The notes: generated by a model not told the origin, from the sequence alone. A stretch of 64,000 bases of DNA from Paulownia fortunei (GCA_019321725.1 CM033121.1:7316001-7380000), one strand, 5' to 3'; shown: positions 21,505-33,560, counted from the stretch's first letter. Numbers and translations: made by a program.

Positions 21505-21869
21505 TCTTTTTCTTTTTCTTTTTCTTCACTCAGTTGAAAAAATTGTACGGACAAAGGAGCTGGGTGCTATTATATTATTGTTCTCGTTGCTGTGCTTGTG
21601 AAACTTGTGACTGTGAGGGTGAAATGAAATGAAATGCACTCCAAGCCCTAGCCCCAACAGTATTTTGTTTTTGCATTTTTCTTCTTAAGAATTGGGTAAT
21701 TCGAGTGATATAATACAATCCTATAATCGACCTTAAGTTTGGAAGTCAGGTTTGGTCGGGACCTAAAAAATCTAACCTAAACGCCCACCCCTACATATAA
21801 TAATAAAAAAATTAAATGTATTTAATGTCATTTATCTATTTTAAATAAAAAGAACATATTTATGTCCAA

Positions 21870-22505
21870 AAAATCTAATTTATTAAAATTAAAATCGTCA
21901 TCAGGATAATTTATCAATTTAAAAACACAAAGAAGTTTTTTTATCAAAAACATTCTATTTATATATCTTCTAATATGAGAAGCCAAGGCTAATTTATTCC
22001 AAAATTGATTAAGCTTGAATGATGTTAATATAAAAGTTAACGACTGAGCTTTTTTGGAATGAAAAATTTATATATTTTTATTAAAAAATAACAAAATATA
22101 TTCAGGCATTTTTTATTACAACAAAATATTTGAAGGGTTTTTAACAATTTTGTCTAATTTATTTGGAGGTTGAAGGGTGGAAATGTGTTATGATAAAGAG
22201 GCATTATATAGTCCTTTTCTGCATCAATATTGCATTTTCTTGGTTTTATTAAAGCTGACAACAAACATATTTTACCTATTTTAGGATCATTTAACTTTAG
22301 TAAGAAAATAGTACTACTTTTTTCATTGAATTTTCCTTTTGCTGGCATTGAATGTTTAGATGTAATTTTTTTTGGATTATTATTAATAAACGAGTTGAGG
22401 TTCTCTTTAGCCCTACAAGTACAATGGAAACTTTGGGCATTAGTTGGGCTTTTAGATTTTGAGTAAGGCCGCCCTCTTATTTGTGAGTCATGCAATTGGT
22501 GGGTT
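21870..22505 (+). repeat. Dispersed ~0.65 kb repeat, copy 1 (partner at 36645-37325)
   Basis: It aligns collinearly with 36645-37325. Shared blocks include ATTAAAATTAAAATCGTCAT, AATATAAAAGTTAAC, TAATTTATTTGGAGGTTG and TTTAGATTTTGAGTAAGGCC. On the minus strand both copies keep a short open frame with the peptide HCTCR.KE..NSFI.NN, but the frames diverge elsewhere. It is not a known protein. Confidence 0.8.
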
Positions 22506-23309
22506 TTGTTATTTTACTTTTTTCTTTATGATTTGTGAGATTACATCTCTTGCTTGAATAATTGTAACCAACATTAATAACCCCAACTATACTTTACTCC
22601 AAATCAAGTTTATATGTATATACATTATGAGCATGTGGACTTTAGGTATGTGAATATTAAAGATTCTTGGTCTGTATGATTTGTACTTAAATTAGCTTAT
22701 GGGCTTGGTTTGAGAATGATTGCATTGGAGAGCTTGAGTTAATCTGGACTCATAAGATGGATCAAAAGCATATTAGGGAGGTCCATTTGGACTGGTTGAG
22801 CCTATTGTAAAATATATATTTAGATAAAAAAAATTAATTATTTCATTGATCAAGTTTCAAGATACCAGAGGTAACAATATCATTACTAGAAAAAAGCGAG
22901 GCATTATTGATGCAAACATGTTCTTGCATGGATGAAGGGTTGAGAAAATATTCGTAGAGGCAGGACCATACAAGAGATATTCACTCAAGAATCAGAATAT
23001 TAAGATTCTTCATTATCATCTTCTTAAGTCCTTCATTTATAGTTAGATATTGAATTCTAATGCAATTGAAATTCAATGTCTGCAAGAGCTAACGGAAGAT
23101 TTCTTTTTTTCTTCTTTTATTCCTTTTGAAGAGCCAAGTTGATGTGGCAAAAAATTAGTTATAATGAAATGGGTTTATGTGTTTTGGGTTGAAATGAGTT
23201 GTTTATGAATGAATTAAATCCAATTAATTATAATGAGTTTAAATATGAATATGGTCTGATTTAGAGCTATAATTAATTTAACTTTTATTGATATACAACT
23301 TTTGAAAAA
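22506..23309. other. Non-coding stretch, nothing recognised
   Basis: AT-rich DNA without coding signature. It may contain the lost front part of the gypsy LTR that ends at 23452. Confidence 0.4.
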
Positions 23310-23452
23310 GTAATCATTTAGTATATTTGATACTGTAATCTAACAAGACAAAATATATTTATCTTATAAGATTGTAGGATAAATCATGAATTCATGTGGT
23401 GCAAATCATTCGGAAAGATAAATTTATTTAAAGTCAATTTTTAGTCGCATCA
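23310..23452 (+). repeat. Gypsy 5' LTR tail
   Basis: It aligns with 27165-27321: TATATTTGATA, CTTATAAGATTRTAGGATAAA, GTAAATCATT/GCAAATCATT, AAATTTATTT, and GCATCA at the end. Confidence 0.75.
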
Positions 23453-23454
23453 AT

Positions 23455-23473
23455 TTGACACCGTATGTGGGAA
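23455..23473 (+). promoter_or_regulatory. Gypsy primer binding site (degenerate)
   Basis: TTGACACCGTATGTGGGAA differs at three places from TTGGCGCCGTCTGTGGGAA, the site common in Tat-type gypsy elements. It starts three bases after the LTR end. Confidence 0.75.
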
Positions 23474-24334
23474 TATAATGGAGCTGAGACGCATATGTGG
23501 GAATATATTGGAGTTGAGATGTGAGAGATTCGCAGTGTGGATAGGCAACCCATTCATAATGAGCTCGTTTTCAATAAACGAAGATGTTCTAAATGTCGTA
23601 TCTCAAAGTTAACACAAAAGACAATTAGCGGCAGACAAGATTGAAGAAAAGATGCATATGAACAAACGAAAACAAAGGAGGGAACAAAGATGATTAAAAT
23701 TGAATCCATGGGGTTACCTTAATAAATCCTTGGGCAGTAGGGTGCCCGACGAAATCTGAGCAGAGGAGTTAGGGGTTACTGAGTATTGCAAAGGATCAAT
23801 ACTTCCACACAGAGAAGGAAGTTTCTTCTGTTGTCATTTGCATTTGCAGGAGAAAAGTCGACACTTCTCTGCATCCGTCTATGATCAGTCGGTGACAGAG
23901 GCAAAACCCACTCATATTAGATGCTCAATGTGGGTAGTTTCCTGTGGTACTTATAAGGGAAGATTGCGGGAACTTTTACATATGCAAGATAAGTGTTCAC
24001 CCCTTTTCACTTGATCTTGTCATGTTTGATATATGCATGATGCGCATGATAGTAATACTGTTTAAATATAAACAAGTGTTACATCCTCTCATAATTTGGT
24101 TCCTGACAGTGGAATTCAAACACGCTAATGAAATAAAACAGTTGCTCTTTGAGAATCGAAGAAAACAATGAATTCAGTTAATGAAATTCAGTCGTCATAA
24201 TTTTTGAATGTGGCATAATTTTTGCTGATTTTGACTTTAAGATAATATCATATTAAAAACTCAGTTTTGTTGAACAATTGAATGTTGATGCCGGTCGCAT
24301 TGATTTCATTTCATGATTAAGTTTTAAATATTAT
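23474..24334 (+). other. Leader/unassigned part of the gypsy remnant
   Basis: No gag or pol domain is readable. A ~45-base duplication directly after the primer site repeats TATGTGGGAATAT.TGGAG.TGAGA. The open frame 23944-24171 resembles nothing known. Confidence 0.4.
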
Positions 24335-24388
24335 TTCAGTAAATGGATAGAAGCTGAGCCTGTAGCTAAGATCACAGAGTCGCAGGTC

Positions 24389-25096
24389 ATGAAATTTTTA
24401 TGGGGAAACATAGTATGTAGATATGGGGTTTCGCACGACCTGATATCGGATAATGGAATTCAATTTCAGGGGAAAAAAATCCAGAGCTGGTGCCCTGAGA
24501 TGAAAATCAAGCAACACTTCACTTCGGTGGCCCATCCTCAAGCCAATGGACAAGTGGAGGTAACCAACCGAATAATATTGCAAGGAATCAAAACCAGGCT
24601 AGACAAATCTGGAGGAGGTTGGGTGGATGAGCTAGATTCGGTATTATGGGCATATCGTACGACATCAAGGACTACAACTGGAGAAACTCCGTTCAGCTTG
24701 GTATATGGAGCAGAGGCTGTTATACCAGCCGAAATCGGAATGGAAACTCATCGGATCAAGAGCTATGATGAAAAGGAAAATAATGAACTCATGAGAGAAG
24801 TGTTAGATTGGATTGATGAGAAAAGAGAGAAGGCATACCTCCGCATGGAGGCATACAAAAGCAGAATTCGAGTTGGGTACTGCCGAAAGGTCAAAATAAG
24901 AAATTTTCAGGTCGGGGATCTGGTACTACGACGAGTAGATGCTTTGAAACAAACTGACAAATTAGAAGAAAATTGGAAAGGGTCTTACAAGGTAACTCGG
25001 GTGATAGCTGGAGGTGCCTATGAGCTAGAAGATGAGAAAGGGAAAAAAGTACCGAGACCATGGAATATTTGCCATTTGAAGAAATTCTATATGTAA
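24389..25096 (+). pseudogene. Gypsy integrase, open over 235 codons but lacking its N-terminus
   Basis: This is the C-terminal two-thirds of a Tat-type integrase, the enzyme that inserts retrotransposon cDNA into the genome. The second catalytic Asp lies in LISDNGIQFQ (residue 21) and the Glu in HPQANGQVEVTNR (residue 57), separated by 35 residues as the family requires. LWAYRTTSRTTTGETPFSLV follows, then a C-terminal GPY/F-like region (NWKGSYKVTRV) ending in HLKKFYM. The frame remains open upstream to about 24320, where YFSKWIEAEP is readable. The first catalytic Asp, expected just before that Tyr, reads Tyr instead and similarity ends there. The zinc-binding domain is absent. No stop falls inside, but it cannot be a working enzyme. 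Confidence 0.9.
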
Positions 25097-25099
25097 TTT

Positions 25100-25889
25100 T
25101 GAGTTTTTACAAAAGAAATGAAATTAATTTACTTGACATATTGAGAATGATTCAAAAAAAATTTTAAGGGAATGCCAGTTGAACTGGACCTACCTAAGTT
25201 TTTTGGAAGGTTTACAAAGACCGACCTCCTTGAGGGACTTCACCTTTGAGATGTTTGGAGGTTTCCAAATACTAAGGCAAGCTTATGAAATCATTCTGAC
25301 CTAATAGAAATAAGGCTCTTTATGAAAATACATTATTGAGAAACAACAAATGGAGAGATTAAAAGGTTAGCGAAGAGAAACCGTTTTAGATATTGAAAAT
25401 GCATTAATTTGAATAGAGATGGTCAGATTAAAGGTGTATACTGAGCTTTTCCATGTGAACTGTATAAAATGCACTTCTAGAGAAACTCAACATTTTCAAA
25501 TTTGCATTAACAGAATTTATGGAGGCAAATGCCCCTATTTTCTAATTTGCTTATGTTGCTAAAATCAACATGCTCTCTCTTACACTCTTGATTTCAAATC
25601 CATTTATGCTAAAATTGCTTAATGGTGACTCACAGTCTTCACTCATGCCTGCTTTTGGTGAAAATTGATTGATCAGTGCATTCTAAAATTTATAATCTGA
25701 TTCTAATCAATTTGGAATATTTGATTTTCGACTGAATTTGTTCAATGATTCAATTTGTTCTTATTTTACTTGAGGTAGACTAATTTACTTTGTCATCTTT
25801 ATACCACATGCCTATGCCTAATCCCATGATCTGAGACGTGGCAAGGAATAGAAACCATAATTCCTTCTATAAAATATTATGCAATTGTA
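25100..25889 (+). other. 3' non-coding region of the gypsy remnant
   Basis: Non-coding DNA after the integrase stop; GACCTACCTAAGTTTTTTGG and GACCGACCTCCTTGAGGGAC are the type of text seen in Tat-element 3' regions. No polypurine tract could be chosen with confidence. Confidence 0.4.
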
Positions 25890-26515
25890 GACTGAAGGAT
25901 TCATTGATTATGAGCTTCAATTATCAATTATTATGAGCCCAATAATTATGAGTTGAATTTTTTAAGGAGCTCATAGATTACAAGCAATTATTATCTATAA
26001 ACTTATTGATGATGAGTAGAGATTATTTATGAGCTAATGAATTATGGATTGAATTTATAGAAGAGTACATCATAATGAGAAATTAATATTTATGAACCTG
26101 TCCTCCCAAATTGGTAGTTGGATTTTTTCTAACGAGCCTCATCGATCATGGTTGGATTTCTTGAAGCGCTCATTGATTATGAGTAAAGATATTAGTCATG
26201 AGCTCATTGATCTTGGGTAGGATTTCTTGATAAATTCACAATTACGAGAAGGGATTATTCATGAGCTTAGTGATTATGAGTTGAATTTCTTGAAAAACTT
26301 ATTGATTATGAGCATATACTATTTATGAGTAATTGATTGTAGGTTGGATTTCTCATGAGTAGAGATTATCTATGAGTTCATTAATTATGGGACGGGTTTT
26401 TCATGAACATAAATTATCTATAAGTCCATTGATTATGAGTTGATTTTTTTATGAACGGAGATTATTTGTGAAGTCCATTGATTATGGTTAGGTTTCTTGA
26501 AGAACTTATAGGAGA
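25890..26515 (+). repeat. Degenerate minisatellite, ATTGATTATGAG motif
   Basis: Repeated but diverged units of about 60 bases contain TTGATTATGAGT, GGATTTCTTGA and GAGATTATTTATGAGCTCAT-like text. At least eight are recognisable. It lies inside the gypsy remnant upstream of its 3' LTR tail. Confidence 0.75.
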
Positions 26516-26519
26516 GCTC

Positions 26520-27110
26520 AGTTCGCCGACTTCTGAAACACGGGCAGACGAAAGTCTTTCACTTGATGGGTGGTAGCCTCTAATGGAGAGGTCGGCCATG
26601 CTTGATGGGTGAAAGCCTTTGATTTGACGGGTGGTAGCCTCTGATGGAGTGTTTGGTCCATTGACTTTCTAAAAATACTGGACGGGCGAAACCTTTAATT
26701 TGACGAGCTTAAACCTCTGATTTGACGAACGAAACCCTCTAATAGGAGAGTTCGGTCCGCCGACCTTCGAAACACTAACGGGCAAAAGCCTTTGATTTGA
26801 CGGGCTAAAGTCTCTAATTTGAAGTGTGAAAGCCTCTGATAGGAGAGTTCAGTCCACCAATCTTCGAAACACTAACAGGCGAAAGCTTTGATGGAGTCTT
26901 CGGTCCTGTTGACCTCTGATGGAGTATTTGGTCTGTCTACCTCCTAAAAATATTTGACGGGCGAAAGCCTTTGATTTGACCGATGAAAGTCTTTGATTTG
27001 ACAAGCGAAAGCTACTAATTTGACGAGTGAAAACCTCTGATAGGAGTGCTCAATCCACCGACCTCCGAAATGCTTTGACGGCCAAAAGCCTCTAATATAA
27101 GAGCTTAATA
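26520..27110 (+). repeat. Degenerate minisatellite, GACGGGCGAAAGCC motif
   Basis: Units combine TTTGATTTGACGGGCGAAAG, CCTCTGATAGGAGAGTTCGG and TCCGCCGACCTCCGAAACACT in varying order and decay. The repeats are more GC-rich than all surrounding DNA. Variable spacing, adjacent decayed motifs and no unique spacers rule out a CRISPR array. Confidence 0.8.
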
Positions 27111-27164
27111 TGAGTTCAATGATTAACCCCTGATATTAAGAACCTCTGTCCTGATTTTAATATA

Positions 27165-27321
27165 TTTGATAATTTAATCTGATATGACAAAAGAGATTTA
27201 TCCTATAAGATTATAGGATAAATTATTGATTTATGGAATCGAATTCATGAAACTCTAAATTTGCAGTGTAAATCATTATGAAAAAAGTAAATTTATTTGA
27301 TGTCAAATTTTAGCCGCATCA
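27165..27321 (+). repeat. Gypsy 3' LTR tail
   Basis: Partner of 23310-23452, with one ~20-base insertion (GGAATCGAATTCATGAAAC). It ends GCCGCATCA. Confidence 0.75.
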
Positions 27322-27890
27322 CGACTGAAAGGTGAAATATCCAGTCTTGATGTTATTGAACCCACATAGACTTCGTTTTTACTAAAATGTTTGAAGTTTT
27401 ATGTGAAAAATGAACCAAGTGCAGCAGACTTACCACAGAGTTTGAATCTGGCGTGACTGTTGTTTTCATTGATTTATAGTGAGTTTTGACATTATTTTTA
27501 GAAAATTGATTCCATAAGAATTTGTTTATGTAATGTTGATTTCTATAATAATTGACTTTTGAAAAAAATGATTTTCAAAAAATTTATTTTATCAAATTGT
27601 GGTTGACTAAAGCTCTTGTTGTTAACTTTATGTAAACAAATTTATTACAACATTCCAACAACCAAGTGATTCTATATTAGGATATCAAGTGCCTTTATAA
27701 ATCACCAAAAATAAAAAAAGTGTTTGAAAATCAGGGCTAAAATCATCAAAACATGCCATTCAAATATAGATGATGATTAGCTAATAATAGAATGATAATG
27801 AAAAATGAATGATATGAGTATAATAATTACTATAATTGATATATATAAGGAATAAAAAATGAATAAAATTATTATTTTTTATTTGATTCT
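27322..27890. other. Non-coding stretch, nothing recognised
   Basis: AT-rich DNA with no coding signature. The last 130 bases (AATGAATGATATGAG and similar) look like decayed MITE sequence. Confidence 0.4.
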
Positions 27891-27891
27891 A

Positions 27892-30800
27892 CGTAATACC
27901 CAAGTCTCACACTACTCACTTGGTCAATATGATTCATACATTACATGATACTTAATGTTAATTTGCATTAACATCTACATCGCATCTTTTATAGCATTCT
28001 TAATCATTATATCTTTAATGCTATCACTTGATGTTAGTGATTGAGATCCTATAACCTAATTATGTAATTCTATATTTAAATAAGATAAATAATAGATTGA
28101 TTAATATAGTTGATATTCATAGGTTATATATTATAATTTTAGAAGTGTTAAAGGTGTCACTAGTAAACTTATATGATTCGATTTAAATTGATCGAGGTGT
28201 TTTAAAGGTATATACATCCATATATTAACATACTTGGGATATTGGATATGATATAGTGTGATTTAAGTGTCATAATACAAGGTTCATATATCCATGTAAT
28301 TTTAAAAAATAAAAACTAGACAATCATTTAAGAATCAGATCGGTTTGAAAATCAAATAAACGGTTAAGAAATTAGGAAATAATGTATTATCCGAACATAT
28401 GGAGATTAAAACAGGTTGTACATAGATAAATAAGTAATAAGAAATACTAGATTAGGGCTGCATAATGTGTGAATAACATTAGATTTGAACCACCATTTGC
28501 CACCTCAAGCTTCCACCTAAACCTTTCTTCATTTCTATCCTTGAGCCACAACCAAAAAACTATTTTCTGAGATATTTCACCCCCAAAACCTTCATATTGA
28601 ATTTTAAAAATTGCTCTCAAGAAATTCCAAGTAAAGAAAAAAAAAGTGAAGGAAGCAAATGGAAGTAAGGAGGAGCAAGTTGAAGCTAAAATTTGTGCAT
28701 ATGTGAGCTTAACTCATGTTTTTGATTTATGTTCTTGAATTGTTTGAGGGTTTATGATTTTTAAAGATTTTATTATTGATTATAATTATGTTAGGATGTT
28801 ATTTTTGGTCTTATAATTCACAAAAGAAGGATTTTTAGTTGCAAAATCACAATAAAAATCACTAGGAGCAAAAACTGTATACTTGCTGATTTTTGATATT
28901 AAAGCTTTATATATGTATAATAACTTGATTAAAACCTATGTATTTCACCATATATGTATTTATATATGAGTCTAGGTGATGTATGTAAGTTTAGATAGGA
29001 TGTAAACTGTAATATAGTGTTAATATAGTGTGATAATAAAAGAGGTGCCCAAAACTTTCTTCTTTGAATTTCAGATTTTGTCATATATGAATGGTGCTGG
29101 TTTTATATCAATAAATCCATTAGTTTTGGTAGTACTTTGACCTGGTTGCCTCTTTATATATGTTATCTAAGTATGATAAAAATTTGGGAATGATTGAATA
29201 TACTTAAGGGTGCTAAAATCATTAATATAATGAAGTGTGCAAAACTATCACGGTAGAAAAAATCTATTTTAGTATGTTGTGAACAGAGCTGAACTTGGGA
29301 AGATATATCCATGAGTTTTAATAATTATATGATATGGTTACATTGTTTTTGATGTTATCTAAGTGTGGTAAAAAATTGAGAGTGATTGGACATGCATAGA
29401 GACGTCAAAATTATCATGCAACTAAATTGGACAGTAAAAAAATATGAAAATATAAATTTGTCCCATTTTATAACTTAACATATTTCAACATAGACATGTG
29501 GCTATTGAGTGGTACAATTAGGTACATGATATTAGAGTTATAGTATTTCAATTATATGATATTTACATGTATCTAAGATGAGAAATTAAGGTATTTGAAG
29601 GATTAGATTGAGTTCTAGTTTGTGAAAGCATGATTGTTACCTAGATAGCTTGGTGCTTAAGGTCTTAGTATGATATTTTATACTTTTAACTTACCAAATT
29701 AGGAATGATGCTTGATGTTGGGTAATATTACAGGATATTTTACATCTAAGATCGGAGGGGAACAATAAACAAATCTAGACTAAGCCACCAATTAAGTGAA
29801 AAGTAAGTAAAGATCTATTTGCAACTACAATGCACGAACATAGTATGTCGTGAAGCATTTATACCTAATGTGTTGATGATATTTAAATTGACTAGATGAC
29901 AAGTATAGTGCATACCTTAAGAGTTTTATGATTTTTGAAACATGTTGAGAGCAAGATGACTTCCATTTTATATTGAACATACCATTCACGAGCATTTATA
30001 TGTGCATGCACGACATATGAGTATAGTGGAAGTTCTTGCATGCACTTTACAATTTGAGATATGATTTTTAAAAATAAAATATTTTGGTTGGTCACTACTA
30101 TATACCGAGGCATGCGAGCATACTTATATGATATTTTGGGGCACCGTAAGTGTTACTTCTTGGAGGATCATAGGGGTTGACAGGGGGTGTGCCTCTGGTG
30201 ATCACGAGAGGGTGGACCACTTGATTGTGCCCTTATTGACTCCGGCAATGGGAAGACTTCTGGAGGATTACAAGGGAAGATAAGGGGCGGACCTCTGGTG
30301 ATCCCAAGAGATGGACCTTGGACTGAGTCAATTTGTTTATGACCATGTGATTATTGATATTGTACAGTGCTCTATCCAGTGCATAGTAGGTAGGCCAATG
30401 GCCCAATAAATGAAGTAATTTTTAATAAAAACTCTTTGATTTATGAGTACTCAATTTGACACATTTATAGAATCATAACTTAGAGATAAGTTGCATGAGA
30501 TTTTATATCATACTCTTATCGTGCATGATTTTTACTTATTGAGCGTTAGCTCATGTAGTTCATGCATTGTAGGTGAACATGGTGAGACTTGAGACCTCTG
30601 ATTTATTAGTTGGCAGTGGAGCTCCTACAAGCTTTTAAAAATCAATGTACTTAGATGACGACCTGTTGGGTTATTTTGTGAGCTGTGTTTTTTATTTTAC
30701 AGTTATTGTATTATATTAGTGACTTTATCCTGTATATCACTTTCAAAACTCCTCTGTGATAGAGAGTTTGAGTTTATGATGGTTTTAATAGACTTGGTTA

Positions 30801-30975
30801 ATGTTTAATAACTACCTATGTATATACAATGTTACAGGATATGAAAATACTTTACTTTTATCAATGTTTTATTGAAGTGAGTAGAAAAAAAAAGTTATAC
30901 ACATGCATATGTGCACAAATTATGTTACACAGGTTGTTTATATATATATATATATTTTATTGGGAGGTTGTGACA
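27892..30975 (+). repeat. Probable solo LTR of a chromovirus-type (Tekay-like) gypsy element
   Basis: The whole stretch is non-coding. The right end GGGAGGTTGTGACA is of the kind that closes LTRs of Tekay/Del-type elements. Before it, TTATTGAGCGTTAGCTCATG and CATTGTAGGTGAACATGGTG are typical of their R/U5 regions. About 30150-30330 holds a tandem duplication (CTTCTGGAGGATTACAAGGG with GACCTCTGGTGATC). The start at CGTAATACCC is a guess from the expected TGTAACACCC. I found no matching second LTR and no clear target duplication. Confidence 0.4.
30939..30955 (+). repeat. TA microsatellite
   Basis: Eight or nine TA repeats close to the right end of the probable LTR. Confidence 0.9.
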
Positions 30976-32358
30976 TTTCAATCTAATGATTGGTAATTTA
31001 AAATGAATAATATAAATGGAATAATATAGTTTTAAAGACCAAATTACCCTTTAATAGAAAAAAATTAAAATAAAATTATATTCAATATATTGTGATGAGT
31101 CTATTATTATTTTAATTGGTGTTAAACAATATAAATACATATATTTATATAATACAGATAAAATTTTACACTAATATTTTTTTATAAAACATGCAAAAAA
31201 GGTCTCAGAGCAAGTTTTGAATTTTATTTTTTAGACTCGGATATGAGCTTAATATTACCCACAAAATATTGCACATATATTTTTTATTTATTATATATGT
31301 ATTTATGTGATGCATATTTATATGTAAAAAATGTATATGCATGTTATATGTATATATATATATATATTAAAATATACATCATACTCTTATAATATTAATA
31401 TAAAATTAATAAATAGTTATGCTAATATATGTAAAAGTAATAAATTTGTTTAAAATTTTTAATTGTTTAATAATTAAAATATAAATAATGAATTATTTAT
31501 TAATAATATTATTTTATTATATGTAGAAAGGTATGATCATAGTGTTTCTAAAATATATTTTTGAATATTTTTAAAATAATAAAATAGATCTAACGGTCCA
31601 ATCCCTTTAGATCTTGAGTTCGAAGCTGGTTCGTATTTTGGTTCATAAAAATTTTGATAGGTAAGGTCTCAAATTTTGTCCAACACTTTTATTTTGTTTA
31701 GAAGGACATATAATTTTGTCAGAAACAAATATAAGTTTATTCCTAACTGATTGAAAATAGTTAAATCTAAGAGAAAATAAGGGAATGACTAATCCATACT
31801 TTTGGAAATGAGAATTCTTATGAAAATGGATATATTTTTTACTAACTAATCATGTGAATGAGAATGTATTTGGAAATATCCATTCTATTCTCACTCTATT
31901 CTTACGTACCAATCATGCAATTAGTCTTTGGGTCCATTATGTTTCAAATTGAAAGAGAAAAAAAAAAGCAAAAATAATATTTTATTGAGATTTTAAAATT
32001 CTTCATACGTAAATTTTATAAATTATAAAATTTTATATTTTTCAATTCAAAAAACTATTCCACCAATTTTTCATTCAAAGATGACTAAATTATACAATTT
32101 TTTTTTAAAAAAATTAGTCATTCAATTAGTCATTCAATTATACAATCATGCAATTAGTCATTCAATTTTTTTTTAAAAAAAGCACAAAGCACTCACCTAG
32201 GAAGCATATGTAGTTATTTAAGGGCTCGTTTGCTTGGTGGATTAGTATAAAGCTTGATATATTTTCTGATGTTGTTTCATGACAAATCAATACTTGGCTA
32301 TCTACTGATTGGCTGATTAAATTAATCGATACCTAATATTCAAATTGGTAATCCTCTA
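30976..32358. other. AT-rich non-coding stretch with MITE-like pieces
   Basis: Very AT-rich, with a second TA run at 31351-31368. The part at 31780-31925 (GAATGAGAATGTATTTGG) and the start AGGGCTCGTTTGCTTGG at 32220 resemble ends of small inverted-repeat elements, but the opposite ends were not found. Confidence 0.4.
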
Positions 32359-32740
32359 TGATGTGGCATGGATCCAAATCCTCCAACGTGAGCTCCTCAC
32401 AAGCTTTCAACTCTTAAGTGGGTTTCCGCCTGTGACACACACAATCGTTAGGGCGCTGGGGTTGTCCCGGTGAAAACCCTTCAACACTCAAGTTAGAATA
32501 TAGTAAATTGATAATTCTAAAGTAGAGAACTAAAAGCTGTAGAGAACTGAATAAGATTGTGTATCTCAAAATGGTGAGAATAAGGGTATTTATACTTGAA
32601 TATCAGAGGGTGTAATCCAGTATAGTGTAGTGCCTAGACCAATTGAGCTTCATGAGCCTATGGGCTTGAATTGTCTCTTATTGGGCCATTTTTGGACTAG
32701 ACATTCTCTATTGGACTTGTAATTTTACTGTGACTCATCA
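32359..32740 (-). repeat. Retand-like 3' LTR
   Basis: On the minus strand it begins TGATGAGTCACAGTAAAAT and ends CCACATCA. Collinear with 36099-36480; by eye the two differ at many single bases. Confidence 0.93.
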
Positions 32741-32760
32741 TGTAGCCCCCCACTCTCGGA
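32741..32760 (-). promoter_or_regulatory. Polypurine tract
   Basis: On the minus strand, GAGAGTGGGGGGCTACA abuts the 3' LTR start, the place where plus-strand cDNA synthesis is primed. Confidence 0.8.
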
Positions 32761-33237
32761 TTAATCCCATAACAGGGGGTTAGCCGGGAGTAAATAATTG
32801 ACTAGTTGGACCTAGCTTGTAGCTATAAAAAGTATAAAAGTTCTATTATATCGAGTCTAGCCTACTTTGGCCAAAAAGTCAACATTGTCCATTTTCAATG
32901 AAATAATACCACTTTTTCAGGAGCAATGACATTCTAAGCAAAACTCCATACTTTGCATGGAGCCCGTCGTAATTTTGGCTAAATGTTCAAAATGCCATTT
33001 TTCAATTTTACTTACAAAAAAAGTATTACTCTTATAATTTTCATTAATCTAGGGGTTGATTTATAATTTTTTTCATTTGGGGACTTGAATGTTATTTTTT
33101 TCAAAATTTTGGGGCTGAATCGCTAATATATCAATCTTCCTGCAACAGTCTTCTTTTTCCTCAACTTTTTTTTACACATTCATGGACAGGGCTCGTCCCT
33201 GGCTTGAAATCGAATTAGGTCGAGGGGATTTCCTCCC

Positions 33238-33560
33238 CACCATTGCCATTTCTACTTTAGGTCAAGCCTATGCATGACCTAAGATGGGATTTTCCATTGT
33301 CGCCATGGTTCCAGGTCGAGCTTAATGCTCGACCTAGTCATCTCTCTCTATTGTCGCCCATGGCAACGCCATTTTTAGTTCCAAGTCGAGCTTTGAGCTT
33401 GACCTGGTCATCTTCTCCTATTATCGTCGCCATGCGCGATGACATTTGTTGGTTCCAGGTCAAGCTTAAAGTTTGAGCTCGACTTGGTTCTGCTCCAGGT
33501 CAAGCCTTTTTGGCTCGACCTAGGGCTGTTCATGGCTGCATACAGGTCAAGCCAAGAGTT
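33238..33560. repeat. Array of hairpin-forming AGGTCGAGC..GCTCGACCT motifs
   Basis: The pair AGGTCRAGC ... GCTCGACCT recurs about every 50-75 bases (near 33240, 33312, 33380, 33455, 33494 and 33546). In most copies the second half is the reverse complement of the first, so each can fold into a short hairpin (for example AGGTCGAGCTTAATGCTCG). Confidence 0.8.

Larger units (their letters stand above)
16297..21793 (+). mobile_element. Small hAT-type DNA element split by a copia insertion
   Basis: The left end is TAGGGGTCTGCATC. The right end, read inwards on the other strand, is TAGGGGTGGGCG. Both sides carry the 8-bp sequence CATATAAT as a perfect direct repeat (16289-16296 and 21794-21801). 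An 8-bp duplication with short TAGGGGT inverted ends is typical of hAT-superfamily elements. Without the copia element (16648-21504), the host element is only about 640 bases and has no transposase, so it is non-autonomous. Confidence 0.7.
23310..27321 (+). mobile_element. Tat/Retand-like Ty3/gypsy remnant
   Basis: Matching LTR tails at 23310-23452 and 27165-27321 both end in CGCATCA. A primer site follows the first, and an integrase of Tat type sits between. Gag, protease, reverse transcriptase and RNase H are missing. The 3' region is swollen by two degenerate minisatellites. LTR starts could not be placed, so full LTR length is unknown. Confidence 0.75.

Noticed and set aside
26520..27110. 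Regularly repeated GC-rich motif that might suggest a CRISPR array
   Set aside because: The DNA is plant nuclear. Repeats are diverged, unevenly spaced and lack unique spacers. They belong to a gypsy element tail.
31580..31660. tRNA-like text (GAGTTCGAAGCTGGTTCG)
   Set aside because: No acceptor stem or cloverleaf can be formed around it; a resemblance to the T-arm consensus alone is not enough.
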